From positions 1 to 38,340 of IMG/VR virus record IMGVR_UViG_3300005563_000064: a DNA stretch of 38,340 nucleotides. One strand, given 5' to 3'. Shown in pieces: positions 21,465 to 30,322 of the stretch. The stretch is from a virus. Under the pieces are notes generated by a model, which worked only from the letters and a program-made list of their open reading frames with translations, had not been told where the DNA came from and did no database searches. Every line of letters begins with the position of its first letter. Within the stretch, counting starts at the first letter, position 1. Both the position numbers and the translations under genes were made by a program.

Positions 21465-21682
21465 CCGAAGAAGAGAAAGTTGGTCGCGCCTTATTGCGCG
21501 CATGCACTGATCTGCCAGAAGGTTGGACGATCAGAATCGACCTCGAAAACGGCGCGGGCGACATTGAAATATGCGATTCAAAGGGCGACATTTTAGCCTT
21601 GGATTTATCGGGAGAACCGTTCTCTGATCAAATCAATGTACACATCGACTATGCAATCGAGTTTGAGAAGGAATCTCCATGA
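21461..21682 (+). CDS. Small acidic hypothetical protein
   Basis: 73 residues from the ATG at 21461 in an ATGA junction. Strands WTIRIDLENGAGDIEICDS and a strongly acidic composition suggest a small alpha/beta domain, possibly DNA mimicking, but this is only an impression. It overlaps the following gene by four bases. Confidence 0.6.
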   Translation: MTEEEKVGRALLRACTDLPEGWTIRIDLENGAGDIEICDSKGDILALDLSGEPFSDQINVHIDYAIEFEKESP

Positions 21683-22158
21683 GCCACCAGTTACCTGAAC
21701 TGCCGGACAAGCGTGCATTGCCAGTTATCGGAAGCGGGATCGCTGGACATGGAAAAGGCTACACCGCCGACCAAATGCGCGCCTACGCCGAGCTCGCCAT
21801 TGCCAGCGTGAAGCGGGAGCCGCTGAGAGATTGCCACACATGTAGCCTGCCGATGTCGAAAAATCCACATCCCGATGCCGGTCTTCCATCAAAGGTGCTG
21901 GAGGTGAATGTGCAAAACGTTTGCATTCCGTGCCTGACCCTGAGTCGTCACCAGTGGGCTGAGCGCGCATCCAAGAGTGAGAACGATGCCCGGCGCTGGC
22001 GCAAGCTTTGCGTATTGCTCGACGCGGCGGCAGAAGAAAACGGCGAATTCCCTAGCGCCATTCACGAAGCATTTCAGATGGGCGGCGAAGCAACTTGCGA
22101 AGCCATCGACGCTGCACCAGTCACCGCTACTACTGCCAGCAAAGGGGATGGGGAATGA
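21679..22158 (+). CDS. Modular phage accessory protein with zinc-binding cysteines
   Basis: 159 residues. GYTADQMRAYAELAIASV is a widely shared phage module; CHTC and CIPC (near 52-55 and 82-85) could bind zinc. The C-terminal part is helical (WRKLCVLLDAAAEENGEFP). Function unknown. It ends in an ATGA overlap with the ASCH-like gene. Confidence 0.6.
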   Translation: MSHQLPELPDKRALPVIGSGIAGHGKGYTADQMRAYAELAIASVKREPLRDCHTCSLPMSKNPHPDAGLPSKVLEVNVQNVCIPCLTLSRHQWAERASKSENDARRWRKLCVLLDAAAEENGEFPSAIHEAFQMGGEATCEAIDAAPVTATTASKGDGE

Positions 22159-22826
22159 AAACTCGTCCAATATTGTTTTCTGGACCAATGGTGCGAGCAC
22201 TGCTAGCAGGTGAGAAAACGCAGACGCGGCGCATTATTAAGAGCCAGCCGTATAGCAACGGATATCACTTTGATGGACAGGAAATCCTTTGTCATAACGA
22301 CTATCTTCCTCCGAGCGCGATGCTCATGGATGTGAAGTTCGGTAACTACATCGACACCATATCTAATCTCGAAGGGTGGGAATCTCTATGCCCATATGGC
22401 CAGCCTGGCGACAGACTATATGTCCGAGAAACATGGAATTTCAATAAGAACGCAATCGGATCTGCACGTGAAGAAGACGGCCCTTTTGAATACGCTGCTG
22501 ACGGCCATAAATCACAGACTATCGATGATCGATGGTGGCCGAGTATTCATATGCCACGCTATGCCAGTCGGATCATGCTGGAAATCACTAAAGTGCGCAT
22601 CGAGCAGCTTCACGATATCACCGATGATGATGCCTACGACGAAGGCGTGCAGACTTGGGCGGCCGAAGTTCAGGAGAACGGCAACAAGTTTTCAAGTATC
22701 CGCAGCGCTTGGCAGGCACTATGGGAAGGCATCAACGGCGTGGAAAGCTGGAAGTCGAATCCGTGGGTATGGGTAGTCGAATTCAAACGCGTGACGCCAC
22801 CAGCACCAGGCACTGAGGGAGAGTGA
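22155..22826 (+). CDS. ASCH-like phage protein
   Basis: 223 residues from the ATG at 22155 (ATGA junction). TRPILFSGPMVRALLAGEKT and QTRRI, CPYGQPGDRLYVRETW and PSIHMPRYASRI are the recognisable signature of a phage family close to the ASCH RNA-binding domain, which shares a fold with PUA. It may bind modified RNA or nucleotides; no function is established. It is the last well-supported gene of the plus-strand operon. Confidence 0.75.
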   Translation: MKTRPILFSGPMVRALLAGEKTQTRRIIKSQPYSNGYHFDGQEILCHNDYLPPSAMLMDVKFGNYIDTISNLEGWESLCPYGQPGDRLYVRETWNFNKNAIGSAREEDGPFEYAADGHKSQTIDDRWWPSIHMPRYASRIMLEITKVRIEQLHDITDDDAYDEGVQTWAAEVQENGNKFSSIRSAWQALWEGINGVESWKSNPWVWVVEFKRVTPPAPGTEGE

Positions 22827-22827
22827 A

Positions 22828-22899
22828 GTGAGTAAGAAACCGAAGCGCGATGAGCGTAGACAAGCACGCGAACGCAAGCGTAACCCTAATGACCGATAG
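22828..22899 (+). CDS. Possible 23-residue basic peptide
   Basis: GTG start with GGGAGAG about six bases upstream, encoding VSKKPKRDERRQARERKRNP and a short end. It follows the ASCH-like stop by one base and overlaps the convergent Rz gene by 14 bases. The composition, almost all Lys and Arg, fits a nucleic-acid-binding peptide, but the small size leaves it uncertain. Confidence 0.35.
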   Translation: MSKKPKRDERRQARERKRNPNDR

Positions 22900-23353
22900 C
22901 TAGATAATCAGCTTGAGCATTCACTTTGTCAGCAAGTCTTGCAGTTTCTTTTGCCAAATCGCTGTATTTGTCTGAGCATTCTGCAAATAGGTCGATCCCG
23001 ATTTCTCCTTTGTCGCTAGTTCCGTTGGGATTGGTGGGGGCTTGGGACAATCGACGCTTGTAATCGGCAATTGCGTTGCGCAAGCTGAGATTAGAACTGG
23101 TAAGAGTAACAACGGCAGATTGCGTGTTTGCTTTTGCTTGGTCATATGCATCATCCTTTTGCTTTGCTTGGGTTTGCCAATCTTGCTCTTTCTTCCTGTA
23201 TTCTTCGGATACCTTTTCTGCACGTGCTGCGGCCTCCAGATTGGCTTGGTCAAACCCTTTTGAGTATTGATGGCTACCGTAGAAATAAACGCCTGCAATC
23301 GCTATTAAAAGACCTCCGAGGAAGATTGCAATCTTGGTTGGTAGATCAAGCAT
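22886..23353 (-). CDS. Rz: Rz-like inner-membrane spanin
   Basis: 155 residues from the ATG at 23353 behind AGGAG. An N-terminal transmembrane anchor (about 7-25, IAIFLGGLLIAIAGVYFYG) is followed by a periplasmic coiled coil rich in Ala, Lys and Gln. It bridges to the outer-membrane lipoprotein Rz1 and fuses the membranes at the end of lysis. Rz1 is nested inside it in another frame. It is the last gene of the late operon, converging with the plus-strand operon. Confidence 0.88.
   Translation of the reverse strand: MLDLPTKIAIFLGGLLIAIAGVYFYGSHQYSKGFDQANLEAAARAEKVSEEYRKKEQDWQTQAKQKDDAYDQAKANTQSAVVTLTSSNLSLRNAIADYKRRLSQAPTNPNGTSDKGEIGIDLFAECSDKYSDLAKETARLADKVNAQADYLAIGH
22921..23145 (-). CDS. 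Rz1: Rz1-like outer-membrane spanin lipoprotein, nested in Rz
   Basis: 74 residues from the ATG at 23145, with AAAGG a suitable distance upstream; further ATGs lie 6 and 9 bases before. Signal sequence NLPLLLLPVLISAC with lipobox cysteine 22, then a proline patch CPKPPPIP typical of Rz1. It lies wholly inside Rz in a different frame, as in lambda. Processed by signal peptidase II and anchored in the outer membrane. Confidence 0.85.
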   Translation of the reverse strand: MTKQKQTRNLPLLLLPVLISACATQLPITSVDCPKPPPIPTELATKEKSGSTYLQNAQTNTAIWQKKLQDLLTK

Positions 23354-23744
23354 CCGCGCTCCTAATCTCAATCGTAATCGGATCTTTCGCTGCTTGCAGT
23401 TTAGCAAATAGTGCATCGAATGCAAGACGGCTATTGCCTACGAAATTCTTGCCTTGAGACTGGCCTGGAAGAATGCAACCATCCGTGTCCTTATCCGTAT
23501 TGCCAGGATGAATACGAATACCTTCATAGTTTGGAACGTCTACGAGAAGAGGAAGAATACGACCGAATCTAGGGGACTGTGTGAGGATGATTTTGTATGT
23601 GCCAGCCGGAATGGCCGTCTCGCCTTTGATCTTCTCAGGGCGCTCTACATCTTCCAGCGAATAGCATTCAAACTTGCCATCAATGTAGATCGTTCCGAGA
23701 GTCGATTTGTCGGAACTTTTTTGCCGCTGTAGAACTAGTTTCAT
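23346..23744 (-). CDS. DUF5675 protein, candidate lysis enzyme
   Basis: 132 residues. TLGTIYIDGKFECYSLEDVE, TAIPAGTYKI, GIRIHPGNTDKDTDGCILPG match DUF5675. The HPGN...GC pattern resembles the histidine and cysteine arrangement of L,D-transpeptidase-like folds, and the gene lies between holin and Rz, so it may act on peptidoglycan as an endolysin. No other muralytic gene is visible in the window. Family and position are clear; the activity is inferred. Confidence 0.7.
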   Translation of the reverse strand: MKLVLQRQKSSDKSTLGTIYIDGKFECYSLEDVERPEKIKGETAIPAGTYKIILTQSPRFGRILPLLVDVPNYEGIRIHPGNTDKDTDGCILPGQSQGKNFVGNSRLAFDALFAKLQAAKDPITIEIRSADA

Positions 23745-24109
23745 ACAATGTCCTTTGCGTCTTTGATGACTTCACCGATATCTTTATCTTCCCGGTTATG
23801 CATCCAGACTGCTATGCCACGCGTGATAAACCATGCTGGTGCGCCAATGAATGCATAGAAAACACCCGGGAATTCATGTGCTTTCACCATTGGTAGAACT
23901 CCGTCTACAACCGATACAAACCAATCTCCGAGCCACGTTGAGAAGATGATCGCAGCAGCCATGCGGCAGATGAACTCTTTACGGTTAAATGTGCCATCTT
24001 TGTTTAAAGGCGGCAAAGCTAAGTAAAGCATAGAAACTCCTATTGCCCCACAAACGGCTTTAAAGCCATAGGCCTTTATAAGACCTAACACCCCTGCTTC
24101 GTAGGACAT
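23741..24109 (-). CDS. Holin candidate
   Basis: 122 residues with three hydrophobic segments, about 17-35, 48-66 and 80-100 (for example FYAFIGAPAWFITRGIAVWM), and a charged tail ending EVIKDAKDIV. Its size, topology and position directly before DUF5675 and Rz/Rz1, with an ATGA overlap, fit a class I holin that forms the lysis pore. No specific holin family is recognised by sequence. Confidence 0.65.
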   Translation of the reverse strand: MSYEAGVLGLIKAYGFKAVCGAIGVSMLYLALPPLNKDGTFNRKEFICRMAAAIIFSTWLGDWFVSVVDGVLPMVKAHEFPGVFYAFIGAPAWFITRGIAVWMHNREDKDIGEVIKDAKDIV

Positions 24110-24124
24110 GTAAGTTATCCCCTG

Positions 24125-24862
24125 TTACGGTTGCATTGATTGAAGCTGTAATGACGCTTCTTCGTATTGAATAATATGACCGCCCGGATAGTTTCGGAAT
24201 GTCACCTCATTTATCGATGAGAAATGGTCTCTTGCATCGGTTTGATGATGAAACAAAATTTCCGTGTCTTCATCGCTTCCGTTAAGATGCAATTTTACCC
24301 CAGAGATAGAACGCGATGCCGGAGAGCGTGCGTAGTACTCATTTGGGTATTGAGTCGGTGTCCCTCCTATACAAGATTCTAGCTCGCCACGATGGTTAGG
24401 GTTCTCTGCATACCATTGGGCTAGATCATTAATGAAACACCACAAGCTAGCACCATAAACGACGCCAGGATATGCAGCCATGTACATTAAAGCTACGTAA
24501 CCACCACCTGATTTTCCGACCATCAATACCCGTTCGATCATGGGGTATTTTTCTTTCGTCACCATGATGACTCGATGAATGCGCTCTAATTGTGCTGGAT
24601 GGCCTGCGCCTTGAGGTTGATTGTTCAAGCCGCCAAAGTTAGGGCAAATCCATACTGCATTATTCATCCCTGTAAAGGATAATGGGTCAGCTAGACATTC
24701 ATCTTTTGTGCTAGACCATGCGTGAACTTGAACAATGGCGACTTTCGGCCAGCCTTTTACTCCCTCGTAATAAGGCTCATCCCCTGCATATTGCAAAGTA
24801 AGTGGACACTCTGCGCTAGTAGCTGTCAGGTCTCCATATAGGCTTTCAATCTGGATATCCAT
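24125..24862 (-). CDS. Alpha/beta hydrolase (tail-associated esterase candidate)
   Basis: 245 residues from the ATG at 24862 (TAATG junction); a start 60 bases upstream lies within the previous gene. The nucleophile elbow is MVGKSGGGYVAL (Ser118), a candidate acidic residue lies in LNGSDEDTEIL, and the catalytic His is in PGGHIIQY (about 229). The fold resembles prolyl-oligopeptidase-like esterases. Next to fibre and carbohydrate-binding genes, it may deacylate surface polysaccharide during adsorption. Substrate unknown. Confidence 0.8.
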   Translation of the reverse strand: MDIQIESLYGDLTATSAECPLTLQYAGDEPYYEGVKGWPKVAIVQVHAWSSTKDECLADPLSFTGMNNAVWICPNFGGLNNQPQGAGHPAQLERIHRVIMVTKEKYPMIERVLMVGKSGGGYVALMYMAAYPGVVYGASLWCFINDLAQWYAENPNHRGELESCIGGTPTQYPNEYYARSPASRSISGVKLHLNGSDEDTEILFHHQTDARDHFSSINEVTFRNYPGGHIIQYEEASLQLQSMQP

Positions 24863-25410
24863 TATCCGAAAACCTGTGCCTTGGCGATTTGACAAAGTGC
24901 GCCACTTCCTTTGCAAACCCATTGGACACCGAGATAAGAACCTGGGGTTTGGAAAATGTCAGTCTTAGTTTCTCCGCCCGTCCAAGTTTTACCTGATTCA
25001 CTAGCTTGTGTGACCCAATTCACGCCATCAACCGTCGTTTGTACGCCCCATGTACTAGGAGAAAGATCGCCGGTATCAGACCGAGCAGTGATCGAAGCTT
25101 GCGAACATTGTTGAGCAGAGGGAAACATGATACGCAATACTTGCGGGGAGGAAGGAGTTGCTTGGCTAGCGGACGACCAAATAGCCGCCCATTGATTAGA
25201 TACAGTGTTGCGGAAAGCTAGCCATGCACTTGCGTACGCGCCCCCGCTATTGTATTCACTCGTCGCCGATGCGATAAAACCAGACGTATTAGCGCCTGTC
25301 ATCACCGGAATAATAGGTGTTAAAACGGGAATTGTTTGAACTGGAGTTACCGATACCGTCCCAGAAAGTCGGTATGCAACACCATTAATATTCACAAATA
25401 CATCGCTCAT
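24862..25410 (-). CDS. Discoidin (F5/8 type C)-like carbohydrate-binding protein
   Basis: 182 residues from the ATG at 25410, AAGGA upstream; an ATG nine codons earlier has no good site. Residues about 55-180 follow the F5/8-C pattern: SGGAYASAWLAFRN, WAAIWSSASQA, VLRIMFPSAQ, STWGVQTTVDGVNWVTQAS. Such domains bind surface sugars. Placed between the tail fibre and the esterase, it probably belongs to the adsorption apparatus. Confidence 0.7.
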   Translation of the reverse strand: MSDVFVNINGVAYRLSGTVSVTPVQTIPVLTPIIPVMTGANTSGFIASATSEYNSGGAYASAWLAFRNTVSNQWAAIWSSASQATPSSPQVLRIMFPSAQQCSQASITARSDTGDLSPSTWGVQTTVDGVNWVTQASESGKTWTGGETKTDIFQTPGSYLGVQWVCKGSGALCQIAKAQVFG

Positions 25411-25427
25411 TTTTATGGGTTCCTTAA

Positions 25428-27038
25428 TCAATTCCAACCACGGTCAAGATAAAAAATTGTGTCCCAATTAGCAGCTGTATAAGCAGTTGAAGACCCAGTA
25501 GTTGCATTTGGAATAGTAAAGCCCGCAGTATTTGCAATCACACTTACATATGATCTTGAAACACGAACAGCAATTGCAACAGTTTGCGCGCTAGATGAAA
25601 AACTAGTTACGGGAACTTGGTCGCCGACTGCGTATCCTACATCTGCGGATTGGCATTCGAGAACTACATTCCAAGAAAGTGGAACCATTCCTAAAGCATG
25701 TGTTTTCTGTAGAACAGTGCTGCTTGGGACGCCCGCATCTCGGATTACCGTTTGACCGCGTAAGGAATACCATGTGATCGCAGTAACAACGCCACCAGCA
25801 ACAGTAACTTCTCCTACGGGGACTTCGTAAGTTTGTACGGCCAGAGATCCATTGCCAACCTTACCAATCATCTGTTGGATGTTAAAAGTAAACTGCCCAT
25901 TCGTTACAACATCTGCTCCACCCCAACGAGTATTCGGCGCTAATGTTCGTGTTTGTGTTGTGCAAGTACCATCCGAATTTACAATCAAGTCTAGATACAT
26001 TGTTCCGTTTACATTAAGTCCTGTCCACGAAGGATTGGTAATTTGCCCTGTACGGTTTAGTAATGCGTTAGCTGCTGTGGCAGTAAGAACGCCAGAGGCG
26101 GTCACAACAGTTGAACCAGTCGATCCTCCAAATGCAGAGAATCCGTTTGTATCTACAGGGCCATCCAAAATTGTTTGACGACGAGTTTGTACAATCGCAT
26201 AGGAGAATGCGGGGCTAAGAACAATGAAATCAGTGCCGTCATAAATAACATCAGAGATGAAATTGGCACTAATAATGGCGGGCTGTTTTACGCCTAACGT
26301 GTCGTATTGTTTTAGATTTTTTGCCCCTAGACCAGACACGTTTAGCGTGTTTGAACCTGCTGTTCCTGCGGCATGAAAATTGACATTAAACCGCTGATAG
26401 ATGGAATAGGCTGTAATCGCAGGAGTCGGCGTAAGAACATACGCCGGAGCGGTTCCAGTGCTTGCAAATGCAGTGTATCGCTGAGCTTGAATGCTAGAAG
26501 CTGAAATATACCGAGCTACATACCAACCATCAGGAGTGCCTGTAGTTGCCTTCGGCATAACCACTAGAATATCGCCAGCCGCCGTCAATAAATCTGCGCC
26601 ATCTGGGCAAATCAATGTTGCGCTATTTGTCAAAGTAAGTGCGCCAGCCATTCGCAGGAATCGTGGGCCATTATAATTTGTCCCGAAACTGGTAATTGTT
26701 GTTGTTCCAGTGATCCTCAAAAAGCAAGTATTTTGAACTCCGACATCGGTAGTTGCTGCGGAAGTAACGTCAATTTCGATACCTTGGCTGAACAATTGCT
26801 GCCAACGCAAGGAATCACCTGCATTTGATCCTGGCGCTAGATTGGTAAGCTTGTTACCATTCATATTGATATTACCCGCAATCGGGGTTTGTCCATCGGC
26901 AGATACACTTTGTGTAAGTGCATTGGCAATATCAACCAATTGAGAGTTAAAATCTGGACCAGTAGCCAGCGCACCGTTAATCTGTGGATTCCACGAATTA
27001 ACTGGGCTGGAATATGTTCCTGAACCGTTTCTTGGCAT
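25428..27038 (-). CDS. Tail fibre protein
   Basis: 536 residues. The N-terminus MPRNGSGTYSSPVNSWNP, with VDIANALTQSVSADGQTPI and GNKLTNLAPGSNAGDSLRW, is the conserved tail-attachment start seen in podoviral fibres such as those of BPP-1-like phages. The rest is beta-rich and variable, with a lectin-like C-terminal region (TAANWDTIFYLDRGWN). It should recognise the host receptor. Good GGAG site; no truncation is seen. Confidence 0.88.
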   Translation of the reverse strand: MPRNGSGTYSSPVNSWNPQINGALATGPDFNSQLVDIANALTQSVSADGQTPIAGNINMNGNKLTNLAPGSNAGDSLRWQQLFSQGIEIDVTSAATTDVGVQNTCFLRITGTTTITSFGTNYNGPRFLRMAGALTLTNSATLICPDGADLLTAAGDILVVMPKATTGTPDGWYVARYISASSIQAQRYTAFASTGTAPAYVLTPTPAITAYSIYQRFNVNFHAAGTAGSNTLNVSGLGAKNLKQYDTLGVKQPAIISANFISDVIYDGTDFIVLSPAFSYAIVQTRRQTILDGPVDTNGFSAFGGSTGSTVVTASGVLTATAANALLNRTGQITNPSWTGLNVNGTMYLDLIVNSDGTCTTQTRTLAPNTRWGGADVVTNGQFTFNIQQMIGKVGNGSLAVQTYEVPVGEVTVAGGVVTAITWYSLRGQTVIRDAGVPSSTVLQKTHALGMVPLSWNVVLECQSADVGYAVGDQVPVTSFSSSAQTVAIAVRVSRSYVSVIANTAGFTIPNATTGSSTAYTAANWDTIFYLDRGWN

Positions 27039-27059
27039 GCTTTACTCCAAAGAGGTTAT

Positions 27060-27191
27060 ATGTCTGATCAATATGCACGACTTATTGCAGTCGCAATTAC
27101 AATGGTGGTTGCGCCTTACTTATGGCGACTGGTTTTGCGTTCCTATCGCCAATGGAAGGCTACCCGCAATCGCAGGAGCACTAGCGCGTAA
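27060..27191 (+). CDS. Possible small antisense membrane protein
   Basis: 43 codons on the strand opposite the late operon, with AGAGG before the ATG. It reads MSDQYARLIAVAITMVVAPY followed by a basic tail with two Arg/Lys-rich runs, a plausible single-pass protein. It spans the 81-base gap between fibre and ejection genes and overlaps the latter. No promoter is visible on this strand; listed with low confidence. Confidence 0.22.
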   Translation: MSDQYARLIAVAITMVVAPYLWRLVLRSYRQWKATRNRRSTSA

Positions 27192-28940
27192 TGCATCAGA
27201 AATCGCTTTGAAACTTTCCGGGCGTTTAGTCAATGCAGCCGCAGTGATTTTGCCGCCAGTTTTCGTATAAGGAAGTGTTGCAGCTAATGCGGCTGCAAGC
27301 AATTTAGGATTAATCATTGCTAGTCCACCTGCTGCCCCTGCCCCTACCATTGATCGTCCAGCAGTGCCAGAATCGGGATACTTGCTACCCAATACGGTCT
27401 TGCCTGCTTCGCTAAGATCCTGCATTAAAGCATCGCCAGTTGCAAATCTTCCTTTTCCAGCGGATTTATCCATACTACGAACAGCGTTTTGTAATTGAGC
27501 AGGAGTGAAAATACCTTCATCTGCGCCAACCTTGCTCGCGGCATCCCGTAACCGAACAAAGTTTGCATACCCTTGATTAATCTTACTTAGTTGATCTGCA
27601 TAATTCGGGTTTGACCGAGACAATGTTTCTCGGGCAGACTTTAATACTTCCCCCAAAGCAGCGGCAATATCTTGATCAGCAGGGTTTGAACTGCCGGAAT
27701 ATTTCTTGATGCTTTGTCCCAGAGCAGATTCCATATCTTTAAAGTTACGGCCATCCATTGCTCCAGATTTGCTAATCCTGCTTAGAACATCATTTTGCAA
27801 AACTTTGTTGAATTGCTGAGCAACTTGAGGATTGGTTTGGGCATTTTGCACAAGTCCAGTTAGATTTTGTAATTCACTAGAAAACTGCTGATCTGCTTTG
27901 AATTGTAGTTTTGGGAGTAGATCATCATAAGACTTTGTAAGCGCCGACTTAACGCCTTCAATACCTTCTCGCCCGACTTCTTTTGGAACAGCTGCTCCAA
28001 TAGGGTCTAACGCCCTTGCATATGCTGCACGGTTGAAATCTTCTACACCTCGACGCTGCGCACCTGAAATCATGTCGCCAATCAATGGCAAGCTGGTTAG
28101 CTTATCTTCTGTCTTGGCTACTGTACCACCTAAAATTTGACCTGGAGTAGGAGTTATGCCTTGCGCCATCAATGCTTTGACTTCTGGCGATGTATTCGGC
28201 TTAACCATACTTGCAACTGCGCTTGTAGCAGGTCCAGCAACAGCGCCTAATCCAGCAGAAAGAGCCATTTGGCGCGTTTTCTGATCGCCATAATCTCCCT
28301 CAGTGACCGGCATAACCGCACCACCCAACGTTCCGCTTAGAGCGCCAGACAGCATGCGTGGCAATAAAGATGCGCCAGGAGGAATTGCCGCAGCCATAGG
28401 AGCCGCTGAAAGTACATTTCCGCCCATGCGCGCCCAATCAATACCTTCTTGACCAGCATCTTTACGTGCAGCTTGCAATGCTTGTTCGCGTTGCTGAATT
28501 CCTGCATCAATCTGCGCAGAATTTGCAGGCGTCATGCCAAGTGCTTTAGTAATAGGACCGATAATTGGAGCTTCATTTACGGCTTGAGTGCCACGGTTAA
28601 CCGCATTCACCAAACCCTCTGGAAGCATGTGCGTCAATGCTTGAGCGCCACCATGAATAGGGTCTGTAAGACCAGTAACAAAGCGATTGCCAAAGCTAGC
28701 ATCTCCTTGTTGAGGAGGTGGAACTTGCACTTGTTCTGGAGGCTGCTGAGTTTGCAAAGGACCAAGCGCACCAATATCAAGAGATGGCCCCATTTCATTA
28801 GAACGTGGCACCTCTTGCTGTTGTGGCTGATTATGAATCTGAGGAAAATTCTTCTGAATCGCAGATGCAATAGCCTCTTGCGGCATATTGTCAGGAAATT
28901 CAAGAACTCCTACACCAGGAACTTCAACTTGTTGAGCCAT
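27120..28940 (-). CDS. Internal virion (ejection) protein
   Basis: 606 residues. The N-terminal VEVPGVGVLEFPDNMPQEAI motif marks large podoviral internal proteins. It is Ala, Gly and Pro-rich, with low-complexity Gln/Pro near 38-80, a hydrophobic glycine-rich stretch at about 190-245, and a helical C-terminal half. Such proteins are packaged in the capsid and ejected to form the DNA conduit. It overlaps the preceding gene by TAATG. Confidence 0.75.
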   Translation of the reverse strand: MAQQVEVPGVGVLEFPDNMPQEAIASAIQKNFPQIHNQPQQQEVPRSNEMGPSLDIGALGPLQTQQPPEQVQVPPPQQGDASFGNRFVTGLTDPIHGGAQALTHMLPEGLVNAVNRGTQAVNEAPIIGPITKALGMTPANSAQIDAGIQQREQALQAARKDAGQEGIDWARMGGNVLSAAPMAAAIPPGASLLPRMLSGALSGTLGGAVMPVTEGDYGDQKTRQMALSAGLGAVAGPATSAVASMVKPNTSPEVKALMAQGITPTPGQILGGTVAKTEDKLTSLPLIGDMISGAQRRGVEDFNRAAYARALDPIGAAVPKEVGREGIEGVKSALTKSYDDLLPKLQFKADQQFSSELQNLTGLVQNAQTNPQVAQQFNKVLQNDVLSRISKSGAMDGRNFKDMESALGQSIKKYSGSSNPADQDIAAALGEVLKSARETLSRSNPNYADQLSKINQGYANFVRLRDAASKVGADEGIFTPAQLQNAVRSMDKSAGKGRFATGDALMQDLSEAGKTVLGSKYPDSGTAGRSMVGAGAAGGLAMINPKLLAAALAATLPYTKTGGKITAAALTKRPESFKAISDALRASAPAIAGSLPLAIGTQNQSP

Positions 28941-30322
28941 TAGCGGAAACTCCCTGTAGCTGGATCATAAACAAGACGTTTTGCAAGTGCTTGCGGCGCT
29001 TGTACAGGCTGTTGTGCTGGTACGGAATCTTGCATAGCTGGACCTTGATAGAACGGCGCAATGCCGCTCAAATTAGGATTATTCTGCATGACCTGCAACT
29101 TGCGTTGATGCTCCTGATATTGGAATGCCGCTGCACGTTTAGCCGCATTTGCCAATTGCTTGATTTCGTTAGCAGTCAAATCAATATCGCCAGACACCGC
29201 ACGTTGAGCAAGTGCGCTTTCGCCTTCTGTAATAGCACCCTGACCGCGCATTTGTTGGCGACCTTGCAAAGTCAATTGCGACAGATTTTGCAATGCTGTG
29301 CGAGTATTTGCGATCTTTTCAGCTGTATCCTTACCGCCAACGCCAAGTGTATCGGCGATTTGTGCACCTTTTAGGCGAACATTTGCGCCGGGCCCTGTAT
29401 AAGCAGGTCCACTCAATGCCCCCAGAATTTGGTCTGCTGCCTGTGCTTGTTTTACCGCACCCTCAGCCGCCAAAGTAGATTCTTTCATCATTGGCCCAAC
29501 TTGAGATGCTAGGCTTTCACCAGTTTTCACATCTGTCTTAACTTGAACATTTGTAGCTCCAGACTTTGCGATATCCTTCTTAACTGCAACCAATGGAGTA
29601 TTGGCGACCCAATTACCTTGAGTATCTTGAATAAGAAGGTCTTTTGCTGGGCTTCCTGTATTTTGTATTACTTGCCCAGGCGTCGAAGCATAAGGGTCTA
29701 CGGCGACGTGACCGCCACCAGTATTAAGGAATTCTTGCTTTCTGACAGCCACAAGATCCGCTGGATTTTGGGTTTGAACAAATTTCTGCACACTTTGAGG
29801 CGTGTAATCTTTAGGGGCAATTTTATCGAACAAGGATTCTGGACCCTTTTGCGCCAAGAAAGACTGCATGCCGAATTGCTGCAATTCAGGGACGCCGGAA
29901 CTAATCAAACCAAGAGATGCGCCGCGAGGGTTAGGCGCTACTGCTGGCATCGCTCCTTGTGTCGGTTGATCTGGCTCTGTGCCATAGATATTTACGTCTT
30001 GCGCCGGTGTACCTGTGCGCAATTTGTCATAGTTTCCAAGCGCCTCGGCAATTTTTGCCTGTTTATTCTGATTAAAATCTTTTTCTTTATCAGCGGTTGC
30101 TTTTGTTGCATAGGCCGATGCCAATGCCTGACCGATTTTCCCCCAGACTTCGCCTTTACCAATTGGTATTGCATAACCTCCAGGCGGAGTCGGCTGAGAC
30201 TGCAATGGGGCTTGTGCTTGTTGCGCTAAAGCCTGAGCAAGTTGTTGTTGACGCGTTAGCTGTGCTTGTTCCGTTGCGATATCACCAGACCCAAAACTTG
30301 CGGTATTAGTAGTGAATGCCAT
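28940..30322 (-). CDS. Internal virion (ejection) protein
   Basis: 460 residues, Gln and Ala rich. The N-terminal third has a helical TRQQQLAQALAQQAQ segment, and the C-terminal third a helical LQNLSQLTLQGRQQMRGQG and TANEIKQLANAAKRAAAFQ. The ending LVYDPATGSFR is a common tail of such proteins. With its neighbour it makes a pair of ejection proteins. The start overlaps the PAPS-reductase-like gene by 17 bases, GAGG site present. Confidence 0.7.
   Translation of the reverse strand: MAFTTNTASFGSGDIATEQAQLTRQQQLAQALAQQAQAPLQSQPTPPGGYAIPIGKGEVWGKIGQALASAYATKATADKEKDFNQNKQAKIAEALGNYDKLRTGTPAQDVNIYGTEPDQPTQGAMPAVAPNPRGASLGLISSGVPELQQFGMQSFLAQKGPESLFDKIAPKDYTPQSVQKFVQTQNPADLVAVRKQEFLNTGGGHVAVDPYASTPGQVIQNTGSPAKDLLIQDTQGNWVANTPLVAVKKDIAKSGATNVQVKTDVKTGESLASQVGPMMKESTLAAEGAVKQAQAADQILGALSGPAYTGPGANVRLKGAQIADTLGVGGKDTAEKIANTRTALQNLSQLTLQGRQQMRGQGAITEGESALAQRAVSGDIDLTANEIKQLANAAKRAAAFQYQEHQRKLQVMQNNPNLSGIAPFYQGPAMQDSVPAQQPVQAPQALAKRLVYDPATGSFR

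Noticed and set aside
29543-30229. 228-codon open frame antisense to the ejection gene at 28940-30322
   Set aside because: Cys, Trp and Arg-rich composition, no promoter or ribosome site on that strand, fully inside a well-supported gene.
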